Source: an uncultured Oscillospiraceae bacterium (GTDB lineage: Bacteria; Bacillota; Clostridia; Oscillospirales; Oscillospiraceae). Taken from it: a stretch of DNA of 64,000 nt. Below, piece after piece: positions 15,121-23,162 of this stretch. The notes under the pieces were generated by a model that saw nothing but the letters and a program-made list of their open reading frames with translations, was not told the DNA's origin and made no database searches. Made by a program: the position numbers and the translations under genes. The DNA lies in assembly GCA_910587345.1 (NCBI GenBank), contig CAJUKH010000026.1:124001-188000 (forward strand), read 5' to 3'. Numbering within the stretch: the stretch's first letter is position 1; every line of letters starts with the position of its first letter.

Positions 15121-16050
15121 TTAAATATACTTTTCCAGCCAAGCCAGGAAATCCGCATAGACTTCCTGCCGATTGACCTCATTTAAAATTTCATGGCGTG
15201 CGCCGGGGTAGAGCTTCATGCTGACCTTTCGGCAGCCGGCATCTTGAAACATGGTACGCACTTTCTCCACGCCCTTCCCCATACCCCCTACCGGGTCCTC
15301 CCCACCGGAGAAAAGGCCAATGGGAGTTTCTTTATCCATCCGAGCCAGATTGGCAGGATTGCTGATAAAAGAAAGGCCCTCTGAAATAGCCTTTGCCATC
15401 CCCACCGTGGGCACAAAACGGCACAAGGGGTCCGCCAGATAGGCATCTACCGCCCCCAGGTCCCGGTTCACCCAGTCAGAGGTCGTGCGGTTGGGAGCAA
15501 ATTTTCGATTATACTTTCCCAAGGTCAAGGCGGTCACCAACCCGCTTACATGATCCGGCCCCTGAAATTTCAGAAGGAGTCCGGAAAGGACCCCTCCCAT
15601 AGCTACCATGGCCCGGCTCTCCTGCCCGGTACCGGAAAGAATGCAGCCATCCACCGTCCCCGGATAGTTAATAAGATAGGTCCGGGCCTGAAAGGACCCC
15701 ATGGAGTGCCCCAGCAGAAAGTACGGCAAGCCGGGCCATTGACCCTCACCCCACAGCCGCAGCTGCCGTACATCCCGATTTACTGTCTGCCAGCCATTGA
15801 TATGCGGGAAACACCCGTACTCTTCCGGCCCTCTTGCCGTCTTGCCATGTCCCAGGTGGTCGTGACCAATCACCGTATAACCATAGCTGTTGAGATAAGC
15901 GGCAAAGTCAGCATACCGCTCCACATACTCCGAAAGGCCATGGACAATTTGCACCACCGCTTTCGGCGCCCCCTCCGCCGGCCATAGAACGGCGTGGATC
16001 TGATGCTCCCCATCCGCGGAAGGAAAGAAAAATTCTCTTGGATCTCCCAT
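15121..16050 (-). CDS. Alpha/beta hydrolase, monoacylglycerol lipase/lysophospholipase type
   Basis: A 309-residue serine hydrolase of the Hydrolase_4 group (monoglyceride lipase-like). Visible: the oxyanion block VVQIVHGLSEYVERYADFA (about 31-49), GHDHLGHGKT, the nucleophile elbow LLGHSMGSF (Ser at about 119), the Asp-bearing LFSGGEDPVGGMGKGV near 240-255, and the catalytic His in LYPGARHEILNE near 283. All three catalytic residues are present. No signal peptide or membrane segment, so probably cytosolic. Single-gene unit with its own promoter (16087-16115) and an AGGGGAAA ribosome site. Confidence 0.9.
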   Translation of the reverse strand: MGDPREFFFPSADGEHQIHAVLWPAEGAPKAVVQIVHGLSEYVERYADFAAYLNSYGYTVIGHDHLGHGKTARGPEEYGCFPHINGWQTVNRDVRQLRLWGEGQWPGLPYFLLGHSMGSFQARTYLINYPGTVDGCILSGTGQESRAMVAMGGVLSGLLLKFQGPDHVSGLVTALTLGKYNRKFAPNRTTSDWVNRDLGAVDAYLADPLCRFVPTVGMAKAISEGLSFISNPANLARMDKETPIGLFSGGEDPVGGMGKGVEKVRTMFQDAGCRKVSMKLYPGARHEILNEVNRQEVYADFLAWLEKYI

Positions 16051-16086
16051 AAAATTTCCCCTTGTCTTATACTGCGATCGATTTAT

Positions 16087-16115
16087 ATTTTATCGATATA
16101 TATCACCATCGTCAA
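16087..16115 (-). promoter_or_regulatory. Sigma-A promoter for alpha/beta hydrolase
   Basis: Minus strand TTGACG (16115-16110), 17-base spacer, TAAAAT (16092-16087), 36 bases before the start codon. The remaining 16116-16360 gap is AT-rich and holds no gene I can support besides the ribosome site of the next small ORF. Confidence 0.85.
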
Positions 16116-16360
16116 GAGGGTAGATACCCTTATTCCCTTGATTATCATGAAAAGATATAATAAATTTCGCCATCATTCCTGCATTATGAAATATATTTTC
16201 CATCTGCCCCCGAAAAATAAGCCGTCGGCAAAACCCTTCTGTTCGCCCGAAAATTTCTCTGGCTATATTATTTCGTCCCCGTTCCTCCGTTTGATTTGGG
16301 ACAGATTTCCCGTTTTCTTTCCATTCTTTTAGGGTATATTGAGTATAGAGGTGATAAATT

Positions 16361-16540
16361 ATGCCCCTATATGATAAAGACCGCCGCTTCCTGTCCCTTT
16401 TGAGCTACACCACGTTTTTTGAGATGCCTCCCACTTTTTTGGAGCACCCTTTGCCCTACCACGTTTATGGGCAGCGGGACCCCGACATTCAACAAATGAT
16501 TTTAGATGACCACCCCGCTCCACACCGGGACGACTTTTAG
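16361..16540 (+). CDS. Small hypothetical protein (59 residues)
   Basis: Not recognised; too short for many ORF callers. It starts at an ATG with GAGGTGATAAATT upstream, a strong ribosome site, and stops at TAG one base before a perfect terminator. The product is MPLYDKDRRFLSLL..., with aromatic and proline-rich central residues (EMPPTFLEHPLPYHVYGQRDPD) and an acidic-His tail. It has no membrane segment or Cys. The combination of start site, compact gene and terminator argues that it is expressed. Function unknown. Confidence 0.65.
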   Translation: MPLYDKDRRFLSLLSYTTFFEMPPTFLEHPLPYHVYGQRDPDIQQMILDDHPAPHRDDF

Positions 16541-16578
16541 AAAAAGGTCCGGATGGCTATGCCATCCGGACCTTTTTA
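16541..16578. terminator. Bidirectional intrinsic terminator
   Basis: Perfect 17-bp stem (16541-16557 with 16561-16577) with a three-base loop and T/A tracts on both sides, between the 59-residue gene and the convergent SUFU-domain gene. Confidence 0.95.
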
Positions 16579-17361
16579 ATCCAGTTTTTCGTGAAAATCA
16601 GCGCAATAGTTAGGCCGGTGAACATCCAGCGTCACGGGCAACCCGCTCTTGGCATACCGTTCATCCAACCCCTCCATGCCGAATTTTAACTTATACTCTA
16701 TTTCCTCTTTGTAGGCGGGAATAACCATGAAAAAGTTGATTTCCTTCCCATCGGCCGTCTCTAAATCAGGGACAATAGACAACTGGCTCAGCACTGCGCC
16801 GCCAAACCCGACCCCCTCGCACAAAGGCGCATAATCCGGTCCATTGGGGATGGTGTGCCCCCAGCCCAGCCATGTGTGGTACTCATGCGGAAATCTGGCC
16901 AGGAATTTTAAAAGCCCTATGGGCCAGTAATCCTCTGGCGGCAATGCCTCCCCCTGCGGCAGTCCCTCTCCCGTCCGCCAGTTCCCCGGCAGGATCATAT
17001 AAAGTTCGGCGTATTTCATGTCCTCCCTGTCCGCAATCTCTTTGGGAAGGTTCATGGGCAAATCACTCATACCAGTGGTGTACAGGATCTGGTAATCCGC
17101 TTGGGGGATCGGCGTCATAATATGGATATCAATGTGTACCAGGTCAGAAATCAACTCATGAAACACAAATCCCCCACGTCCGGGAAACGCCTTTTCAAAA
17201 TGCGCCTGTATCTCCCGGGCAAATACACCTGTTTCAGAAGGTGGCCGAAACCCTACATCCTCGGGAGTCTCATAGCGATAAATGGTAGACCCACCCGGAG
17301 ATACCTCCTCTTTCTTCTCTTCTTCCCCCTTCTTTTTCTTCAGGAAATCAAATAATCCCAT
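16576..17361 (-). CDS. Suppressor-of-fused (SUFU) domain protein
   Basis: A 261-residue cytosolic protein with a SUFU-like domain. The first 25 residues are a Lys/Glu-rich segment (FLKKKKGEEEKKEE), then the domain: HELISDLVHIDIHIMTPIPQADYQILYTTGMSDLPMNLP (about 72-110), AELYMILPGNW, and WPIGLLKFLARFPHEYHTWLGWGHTIPNG. These are the conserved blocks of bacterial SUFU proteins, whose molecular function is unknown; some sit in toxin-immunity loci, but nothing in this neighbourhood suggests that. The start at 17361 (MGLFDFL) has GGAG 11 bases upstream; a longer frame lacks a ribosome site. Confidence 0.85.
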   Translation of the reverse strand: MGLFDFLKKKKGEEEKKEEVSPGGSTIYRYETPEDVGFRPPSETGVFAREIQAHFEKAFPGRGGFVFHELISDLVHIDIHIMTPIPQADYQILYTTGMSDLPMNLPKEIADREDMKYAELYMILPGNWRTGEGLPQGEALPPEDYWPIGLLKFLARFPHEYHTWLGWGHTIPNGPDYAPLCEGVGFGGAVLSQLSIVPDLETADGKEINFFMVIPAYKEEIEYKLKFGMEGLDERYAKSGLPVTLDVHRPNYCADFHEKLD

Positions 17362-17411
17362 GCTGTCACGCTCTCCTTCCGTAAAGCCATTATTCAACTG
17401 AATTTGTACTT

Positions 17412-17440
17412 ATTTTATCGCAATCCCATCCACTTTTCAA
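17412..17440 (-). promoter_or_regulatory. Sigma-A promoter for SUFU-domain gene
   Basis: Minus strand TTGAAA (17440-17435), 17-base spacer, TAAAAT (17417-17412), about 50 bases before the start codon. Confidence 0.8.
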
Positions 17441-18086
17441 GGGACTCTATCCGAAATCATTTTGAGAAGTTTTAAAGATGAACCATACTGTATTGCCCAT
17501 GTGCGGTAAAGCGTCCCCTGAATGGACAGCCTCCCCGCTATTCCAAACAAAAACCTCGTCTCTCATAATGCTGTACTGCTTCATACGGTACAATAAATCG
17601 AGATCGTTGGAGATTAGGAGATCATATTTTCTGAGTATCATGGCAAGGGCAGGCAGGGTTATGATGATTGCTGAAGGGATAACAGAATTAAAAGACCTTC
17701 AGCGTGAATTTGCGAATCTGTTGCTCTCTATCTAAATCATACGGATTATGCGGGCAAGGCACTTTCGATTAAATGAAACAGCTTCCAGTTTGTTGGCCCT
17801 TCTTGTAACATGAGAGCAAGTACCGGCCCATGAAGCCAGGGGGCATTCCTCTGCCCTGAACGACCGGCCCACCAAGGGCGGGGTGCATCACACACCCCGC
17901 CCTTGATTTACGTTCTAAATGCCATCGTATAATCCACTACCTGACACCACAATCGATAACTTCCCTGCTGTGGTCAAGCAGTTGTCATCAGCTATACCAC
18001 AGGAACTGCGAAAGTAAAAAACGTATCTCTGCCCATATCTCTTCCCTGTTTCCACATTCACCCTTCCCCTTTCAACGACAAATGAC
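17441..18086. other. Degraded intergenic stretch, possible mobile-element remnant
   Basis: About 650 bases with no gene I can support. Two short open frames exist (17447-17641 minus, 64 codons; 17478-17735 plus, 85 codons), neither with a ribosome site or a recognisable family. On the minus strand, around 17735-17863, a stretch reads FRAEECPLASWAGTCSH..., in which LASWAG resembles a motif near the C-terminus of IS110-family transposases; this is weak. A perfect 13-bp hairpin lies at 17873-17905 without a clear T run. The tRNA-Arg gene adjoins, a usual site for insertion remnants. Confidence 0.35.
17873..17905. repeat. 13-bp perfect inverted repeat
   Basis: CAAGGGCGGGGTG (17873-17885) pairs with CACCCCGCCCTTG (17893-17905) across a seven-base loop. 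It lacks a good T tract on either side, so it could be a terminator relic or part of an element end. Confidence 0.6.
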
Positions 18087-18118
18087 AAAAAGGAGCCATC
18101 CTTTCGGATGACTCCTTT
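18087..18118 (-). terminator. Terminator after tRNA-Arg
   Basis: On the minus strand, immediately after the CCA end, AAAAGGAG-x2-ATCC pairs with GGAT-x2-CTCCTTTTT, giving a stem with a small bulge and a T run. Confidence 0.85.
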
Positions 18119-18195
18119 TGGTACGGCTGGAGGGACTCGAACCCCCGACCTACTGGTTCGTAGCCAGTCACTCTATCCAGCTGAGCTACAGCCGC
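18119..18195 (-). tRNA. tRNA-Arg(ACG)
   Basis: A full 77-nt cloverleaf with an encoded CCA. Acceptor GCGGCTG pairs with CAGCCGT (one G-U), D arm TAGCTCAGCTGGATAGAG, anticodon stem ACTGG/CCAGT around the loop CTACGAA (anticodon ACG, which is read as inosine-modified for CGN codons), and T arm GGGGGTTCGAGTCCCTC. It is a lone tRNA flanked by a degraded stretch on one side and a broken acetyltransferase on the other. Confidence 0.97.
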
Positions 18196-18278
18196 ATACC
18201 GTCTCATTGACAGCTTGATTATTTTAGCACAACAGACGGTAAAATGCAAGTCTTTTTCTTCATCTTTCTATTTTTTCT

Positions 18279-18670
18279 TTATAATTTTTTCCAGTAGAAG
18301 TAGTGCCCATACCCTTCAAACGCATCTTCTATCGCCCCAAAGCATTGATAGCCCTGCTTCTCATAAAACCCCGGTGCCTGGAATCCGAAGGTGTTCAGTT
18401 CCGCCTTCTTTGCCTCGTTCCTCTGGCCCTTCTCTTCAACCGCCGCAATCAGGCGGCTTCCCAGTCCCTTGTGACGCCAGTCCGAACTCACCTATAAGCG
18501 GTCGATCATCGGCAACGCCCCACCCGGACAGCATTGATTCCCCCCAGACAGACTCCATCCTCCTCTATCACACAGGACAGGTCCTCCAAATCTTTTGCAT
18601 GCTGGTAGTGATACTCGCCCAATCTCAATTTGGGCGCCACTTCTGATTCCGGGGCAAAGCGCAGTTCCAT
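18279..18670 (-). pseudogene. Broken GNAT acetyltransferase gene
   Basis: The 5' part reads from ATG 18670: MELRFAPESEVAPKLRLGEY... to GGINAVRVG and then stops after GRCR. The continuation LPMIDRL is in another frame and runs into TAG at 18494-18492; the next codons VSSDWRHKGLGSRLIAAVEEKGQRN (acetyl-CoA loop) and FYEKQGYQCFG are in that second frame to the stop at 18279. So a frameshift near 18520 and an amber stop split one GNAT protein of about 130 residues. Sequencing error could explain one of the two lesions, hardly both. The start codon overlaps the ftsK stop (ATGA). Confidence 0.8.
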
Positions 18671-21441
18671 CAAAAGCCTTCCTCTCCCATATCAAAGGGT
18701 GGCATCTCAGTCGGCTGCGGAATTACATCACGTTCAAACTCCAACTCCTCCGGCACCGGTTCTGATACAGGCGGGGCATCAGGCGCCAGATCCACCATTC
18801 CCTGCTTATACTGCATCTCCTGCCACTGCTCTTTACTGATCAGCACCTGCCGGGGCTTCGAACCCTCAAAAGGCCCGACCACACCCTTCTCCTCCATCTG
18901 GTCCACCAGTCGGGCGGCCCGGGAATAGCCCAATTTCAAACGGCGCTGAAGCATGGAAACAGAGGCCATACCGGTCTCCACCACGACCTCAATGGCAGAA
19001 GGCAGCAGTTCATCATAGTTATTGTCCACATCCTCGGGCGCGGCGCCGCCTACGCCCTTGGCGCCCTTCTCCTTCTCGGCTACGCTCTTCTCAATTTCAT
19101 GGAGCACTTCTTCATCATACTGGGCAGAGCCACTCTGCTTCACATGCCCCACCACGGCGGCCACTTCCTCGTCGGTGATAAGGCACCCCTGGACCCGGAC
19201 CGGCTTTCCTGCTCCCAGGGGCAGATAAAGCATATCGCCCCGGCCTACCAGCTTTTCCGCTCCCACCTGATCCAGAATGATGCGGGACTCCAAAGAAGAA
19301 GCCACCGCAAAAGCGATCCGGGAAGGAATATTGGCCTTCATAAGACCGGTAATCACGTCAGCAGAGGGCCGCTGTGTGGCCACGATCAAATGCATTCCGG
19401 CTGCACGGCCCATCTGCGCCACCCGACAGATAGACTCCTCCACTTCCTTGGCTGCAACCAACATCAAATCGGCCAGCTCGTCGATCACTACCACGATCTG
19501 GGGCATCTTCTCCATTCCCTCTGTTCGGGCTGCATGGGCGTTATAGGACGCCAGATCCCGCACTCCCGCCTCCGAAAACGCCCGATATCGCTTCATCATC
19601 TCCACCACAGCCCACTGAAGCGCACCGGCCGCTTTCTTGGGGTCGGTGACCACAGGGATCAGCAAATGCGGAATGCCGTTATAGATACCCAGCTCCACCA
19701 TTTTGGGGTCCACCATGATAAGCCGTACTTCTTCCGGAGACGCCTTATACAGCAGTGAAATGATAAGAGAATTGGTACATACCGACTTACCGGAACCGGT
19801 CGTACCAGCAATCAGCAAATGGGGCAGCTTGGCAATATTCCCCACAATACAGTTGCCGCCGATATCTTTGCCCACCGCAAAGGCGACCTTGGAATCGTGG
19901 TCCTGGAACTGCTCGGAGGATATGACCTCCCGCAGCTGCACCGGGTTGACCAGCTTATTGGGCACCTCAATGCCCACCATTGATATCTTATCCGGAATGG
20001 GTGCGATCCGCACGCCGGAAGCTCCCAGCGCCAAAGCGATATCATCCGCCAGATTGGTCAGTTTATTAAGACGCACACCCTGGTCAAGCTCCAGCTCATA
20101 CCGGGTCACAGAGGGACCTCTGGTCACATTGACAATATTTGCGTCAATACCAAAGGAATGGATGGTATCCGTAAGCCGGGCCTGATTGGCCTGAAGTTCA
20201 CTGGCCACACCGGCGGCATCCCCCTCCTTCCCCTCTTTCAGCAGGGAAATAGACGGATACTGATACTCCGGGGTCATTTGGGCCAAAGCCTCCTCCACCT
20301 CGGCGGAAACCAGGGCCGCTACCTCGTCCGCCTCCCCCTTCTGCAGCTTGGCCACCGCCGGCTCACGGGTGATCGGCACCTGGTTGATGGGCAAAGGCTG
20401 CATCGACTCTTCCTCGGCAGGCTCCTCCGGGGGCATTGAACTAACAGGAGGCACAGGGGGCACAGGTGCCACCGGCTCCGGCATGGGGGGCATCACCGTT
20501 TCCGTGTGGGGGATGAACGGCGCTTCCTGCTCCTTCACCGGCTCCACAGTCGTTTCTGCCAGCACCTGATCCGGCGTGGGCACCTTCGGCTTCCTGTCAA
20601 AGAAGCCTCTGCGGGGCTCCTCCGGCTCCTTTACCGGCTCTTCCTCCGGCTCCGTCATTTCCGGGCCGTCGTCCACCGGAATATCGATGGCCGCCCGGCG
20701 CCGGGGTCTGGGCAGAGGCTCCGGCTCCCGAGGCGCCCGGCGGGTATGAGAGGCCTTAGCAGGGGCCTCCTCCTCTTCTTCCTCATACTCTTCATATTCA
20801 GGATGCGGCCGGTCTTTGAACCAGTCCAGAATGTCAGCAGGGGTCGTACGGGTGGCCCCCATACCCAATCCCACTAACGTCAAAAGGAGAATGATGCCTG
20901 TACCGACTTTATTAAACCCGGCGATAAGCCCCTGGGCCAACAGCCCGGACAATACGCCGCCGGAGGAAAGAGTTCTCCCCTCAGTCCAAAGCTGTTTGAA
21001 AATATCCATAGTCCAGAGGTATTCCCCTTTGGCCAAAAACAGATGGAGCATCCCACCAAAAATGACCGGAAGCAACAGCGTGCACCATACCCGCAAGCGA
21101 ACGGGGCGGCCACGGTGAAATCCTAAAATCACCGCACTGCCAAAAAGTGCCGGGGGCAGCAGCCAATAGCCGTAGCCGATAAGGCTCTTCATAAAGCCGC
21201 AGAGATAGTCGATTACAAAGCCCTTCATGTTAAAATAGCCCAAGGCTGTGAAGATCCCCAGCAGCAGGCAGACCAAAGCCCCTACCTCTCGGCGGATCGG
21301 CTTTGGCTCGGGGGCCCTGTTTCGATTAGAAGAGCCTCCCCGCCCGGCGGTCCCCCTGCTTCCAGAGGAACTCTGGCTGCGGCTGCTTGTCCCGCTTTTT
21401 CGGGTCGAGCCGGAGGCAGTTTTCTTTTGTGTGGTGGCCAT
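18670..21441 (-). CDS. ftsK: DNA translocase FtsK/SpoIIIE
   Basis: A membrane-anchored, ATP-driven DNA pump that clears chromosomes from the division or sporulation septum. The N-terminus has four membrane helices (about residues 50-195), then a Pro/Glu-rich linker to about 390, then the motor: alpha domain, Walker A GTTGSGKS (about 546-553), MVDPKMVELGIYNGIPHLLIPVVTDPKKA, Walker B IVVVIDELADLM, and a C-terminal gamma winged helix (PSAIEVVVETGMASVSMLQRRLKLGYSRAARLVDQME) that would read the orienting sequence. 923 residues is typical for this family. Start 21441 (MATTQKK) has AAAGGA eight bases ahead. tepA, its neighbour in Bacillus, is about 2.8 kb upstream. Confidence 0.96.
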   Translation of the reverse strand: MATTQKKTASGSTRKSGTSSRSQSSSGSRGTAGRGGSSNRNRAPEPKPIRREVGALVCLLLGIFTALGYFNMKGFVIDYLCGFMKSLIGYGYWLLPPALFGSAVILGFHRGRPVRLRVWCTLLLPVIFGGMLHLFLAKGEYLWTMDIFKQLWTEGRTLSSGGVLSGLLAQGLIAGFNKVGTGIILLLTLVGLGMGATRTTPADILDWFKDRPHPEYEEYEEEEEEAPAKASHTRRAPREPEPLPRPRRRAAIDIPVDDGPEMTEPEEEPVKEPEEPRRGFFDRKPKVPTPDQVLAETTVEPVKEQEAPFIPHTETVMPPMPEPVAPVPPVPPVSSMPPEEPAEEESMQPLPINQVPITREPAVAKLQKGEADEVAALVSAEVEEALAQMTPEYQYPSISLLKEGKEGDAAGVASELQANQARLTDTIHSFGIDANIVNVTRGPSVTRYELELDQGVRLNKLTNLADDIALALGASGVRIAPIPDKISMVGIEVPNKLVNPVQLREVISSEQFQDHDSKVAFAVGKDIGGNCIVGNIAKLPHLLIAGTTGSGKSVCTNSLIISLLYKASPEEVRLIMVDPKMVELGIYNGIPHLLIPVVTDPKKAAGALQWAVVEMMKRYRAFSEAGVRDLASYNAHAARTEGMEKMPQIVVVIDELADLMLVAAKEVEESICRVAQMGRAAGMHLIVATQRPSADVITGLMKANIPSRIAFAVASSLESRIILDQVGAEKLVGRGDMLYLPLGAGKPVRVQGCLITDEEVAAVVGHVKQSGSAQYDEEVLHEIEKSVAEKEKGAKGVGGAAPEDVDNNYDELLPSAIEVVVETGMASVSMLQRRLKLGYSRAARLVDQMEEKGVVGPFEGSKPRQVLISKEQWQEMQYKQGMVDLAPDAPPVSEPVPEELEFERDVIPQPTEMPPFDMGEEGF

Positions 21442-21565
21442 AGGATTCATCCTTTCGGAAACGCCGCCCGTCATGGCGGGATAGTCGCTAAAATCTCAAA
21501 ATATATAATAACGCAAATCTCTTCAAAATGCAAGGGCCGGGAACCTCGATTCCCGGCCCTCTTAC

Positions 21566-22081
21566 TCATTTCTTTTTCATGGAGTACGATGGATGGTACA
21601 GCCCTGTGGGAGAGTAGAATTCATCTCTCTCGTACTGAAATCCTACCTTTGTCAAAAGCCGGCGTGAGGCTGTGTTTTTAGGGTTATGCCCTGCCCGCAG
21701 CTCTTCTACTCCAGGCAGTGTAAAGGCATATTCAATCACAGCCTCTACCGCCTCTCTCCCAAAGCCCTGCCTCCAAAACTCCTTCCTCAGATGGACTCCC
21801 AATTCCAAAGCATCTTTCTTATCGCACGGCCGCAGACCACAGCAGCCGACCAGTTCTTCCGTAGCTTTTGCAAATACTGGAAAATATTGGACACCATATT
21901 TTTTGTTGTTATCGATCTCTGCACGCAGCCGCGCCTCTATTTCCTCGGGTGAAAAAACTCCGCTGACGCAGATATATCGGGTCACCTCGGCCTCTCCCCA
22001 TAGCTGCCGGGCCAGCGGAAGGTCTCCTTCTTCCCAATAGGAAAAGACCAGCCGCTCTGTCTCCAAAAAGAACTTTCGCAT
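21566..22081 (-). CDS. GNAT-family N-acetyltransferase (RimJ/RimL type)
   Basis: A 171-residue acetyltransferase resembling the RimJ/RimL ribosomal-protein group (Acetyltransf_3). Seen: LETERLVFSYWEEGDLPLARQLW at the N-terminus, GCCGLRP and ELGVHLRKEFWRQGFGREAVEAVIEYAF (about 96-123, with RQGFGRE as the acetyl-CoA loop), then NTASRRLLTKVGFQYE. The target is not known. The start at 22081 has AGAGAGAAACGG upstream, and the gene begins 13 bases after uppP ends, so it probably shares that transcript. The ORF extends further upstream, but that part overlaps uppP. Confidence 0.88.
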   Translation of the reverse strand: MRKFFLETERLVFSYWEEGDLPLARQLWGEAEVTRYICVSGVFSPEEIEARLRAEIDNNKKYGVQYFPVFAKATEELVGCCGLRPCDKKDALELGVHLRKEFWRQGFGREAVEAVIEYAFTLPGVEELRAGHNPKNTASRRLLTKVGFQYERDEFYSPTGLYHPSYSMKKK

Positions 22082-22094
22082 TCCGTTTCTCTCT

Positions 22095-22943
22095 TTATTT
22101 AAGCAGGATCGACGCCGCCAGTGAAGCTGCGCCTGCCGCCCAACAATACCACGCAAAAGCCCCAAATTTCCCCTTATCCGCCAGCAAATTGACCAGCCGA
22201 ATGGCGAAATATCCGACTACGGCAGCCACCACCATCCCTACCAAATAGACGGGAAGCAACGTGGTGTCGATCCCCCCCTCTTCGATCACATCCTTTAAGG
22301 TCAGGATATTGGCTCCCAACACCGCAGGGAGAGACATGAGAAAGGAAAACCGTACCGCAAAGTTTCTGTCATACCCTCGCAGCAGCCCTGCCGAGATGGT
22401 ACTGCCCGACCGGGAGATACCGGGCAAAGTTCCAAAGGCCTGTGCGCAGCCCACCAGAAGAGCATCCGTCATTGTGGCCGTCCTGGCAGTTTTTCTTCCC
22501 CGGGCCATCCGGTCAGAGAAGAAAAGAATGAAGCCCGTGGCGATCAATGCCACCGATACGAAAGTCACATTGTTCATGGCGCTTTCAATATAGTCCTTTA
22601 CCGGCAAAATTCCAAAGAGGGGAAGGGTCGCTACAATAATTAGCAGCACCATCCGCCGTGCCGGCGGAGTGTTCCGGATCTCATGGGTCCCCTTTCGGGA
22701 AAACAGAGAACCTAACAGCAGGAAAAATTCCCGTATCATATCCAGAATATCATGCCAATAATAGACAAAAACAGAAATCAAGGTCCCCAGATGGAGCAGC
22801 ACCGTAAAAAACATCTGGGTCTCCTCATAGTTTTCCACCCCGAAAAAATGCTGAAACAAAGCCAGATGCCCCGAACTGGAAATAGGCAAAAATTCGGCAA
22901 CACCCTGCAAAATGCCCATCAAAACAGCGGACAGATAGGTCAC
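22095..22943 (-). CDS. uppP: Undecaprenyl-diphosphatase
   Basis: Integral-membrane phosphatase that converts undecaprenyl diphosphate to the monophosphate carrier used for wall and polymer synthesis; overproduction confers bacitracin resistance. The motifs are intact: GILQGVAEFLPISSSGHLAL (about 10-29) and the PGISRSGSTISAGLLRGYDR block (about 168-187). At 282 residues it fits the family (about 270-290) with around eight membrane helices. GTG at 22943 is chosen because GGGAGGGG precedes it by seven bases; an upstream GTG at 22967 has no ribosome site. An acetyltransferase gene follows in the same direction. Confidence 0.95.
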   Translation of the reverse strand: MTYLSAVLMGILQGVAEFLPISSSGHLALFQHFFGVENYEETQMFFTVLLHLGTLISVFVYYWHDILDMIREFFLLLGSLFSRKGTHEIRNTPPARRMVLLIIVATLPLFGILPVKDYIESAMNNVTFVSVALIATGFILFFSDRMARGRKTARTATMTDALLVGCAQAFGTLPGISRSGSTISAGLLRGYDRNFAVRFSFLMSLPAVLGANILTLKDVIEEGGIDTTLLPVYLVGMVVAAVVGYFAIRLVNLLADKGKFGAFAWYCWAAGAASLAASILLK

Positions 22944-23084
22944 AGGAAACCCCTCCCAAACAGACACAGTTTTTATATCTTTATTATACTATCACACTCA
23001 GGACAATATTTCCATCCCTTTCCGCTATTCTTTCCATGGATTCTGCGCTGCTTTTCACGCCGCCTCACCGTCTTAAAAGAAATT

Positions 23085-23113
23085 TTGACAACCTTCTCTG
23101 CAAATGCTACAAT
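23085..23113 (+). promoter_or_regulatory. Sigma-A promoter for PfkB-family kinase
   Basis: TTGACA (23085-23090), 17-base spacer, TACAAT (23108-23113). Transcription would start near 23120, giving a 5' leader of about 40 bases and fixing the start codon at 23163. Confidence 0.88.
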
Positions 23114-23162
23114 AAAACCTGTCTTTTCCCAGCGAATAAAACCATGGAAGGTTGCTGTCTGC

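Noticed and set aside
17447..17735. Two short open frames (64 codons minus, 85 codons plus) as genes
   Set aside because: They lack ribosome sites and overlap each other; no family is recognised; kept only as part of a degraded stretch.
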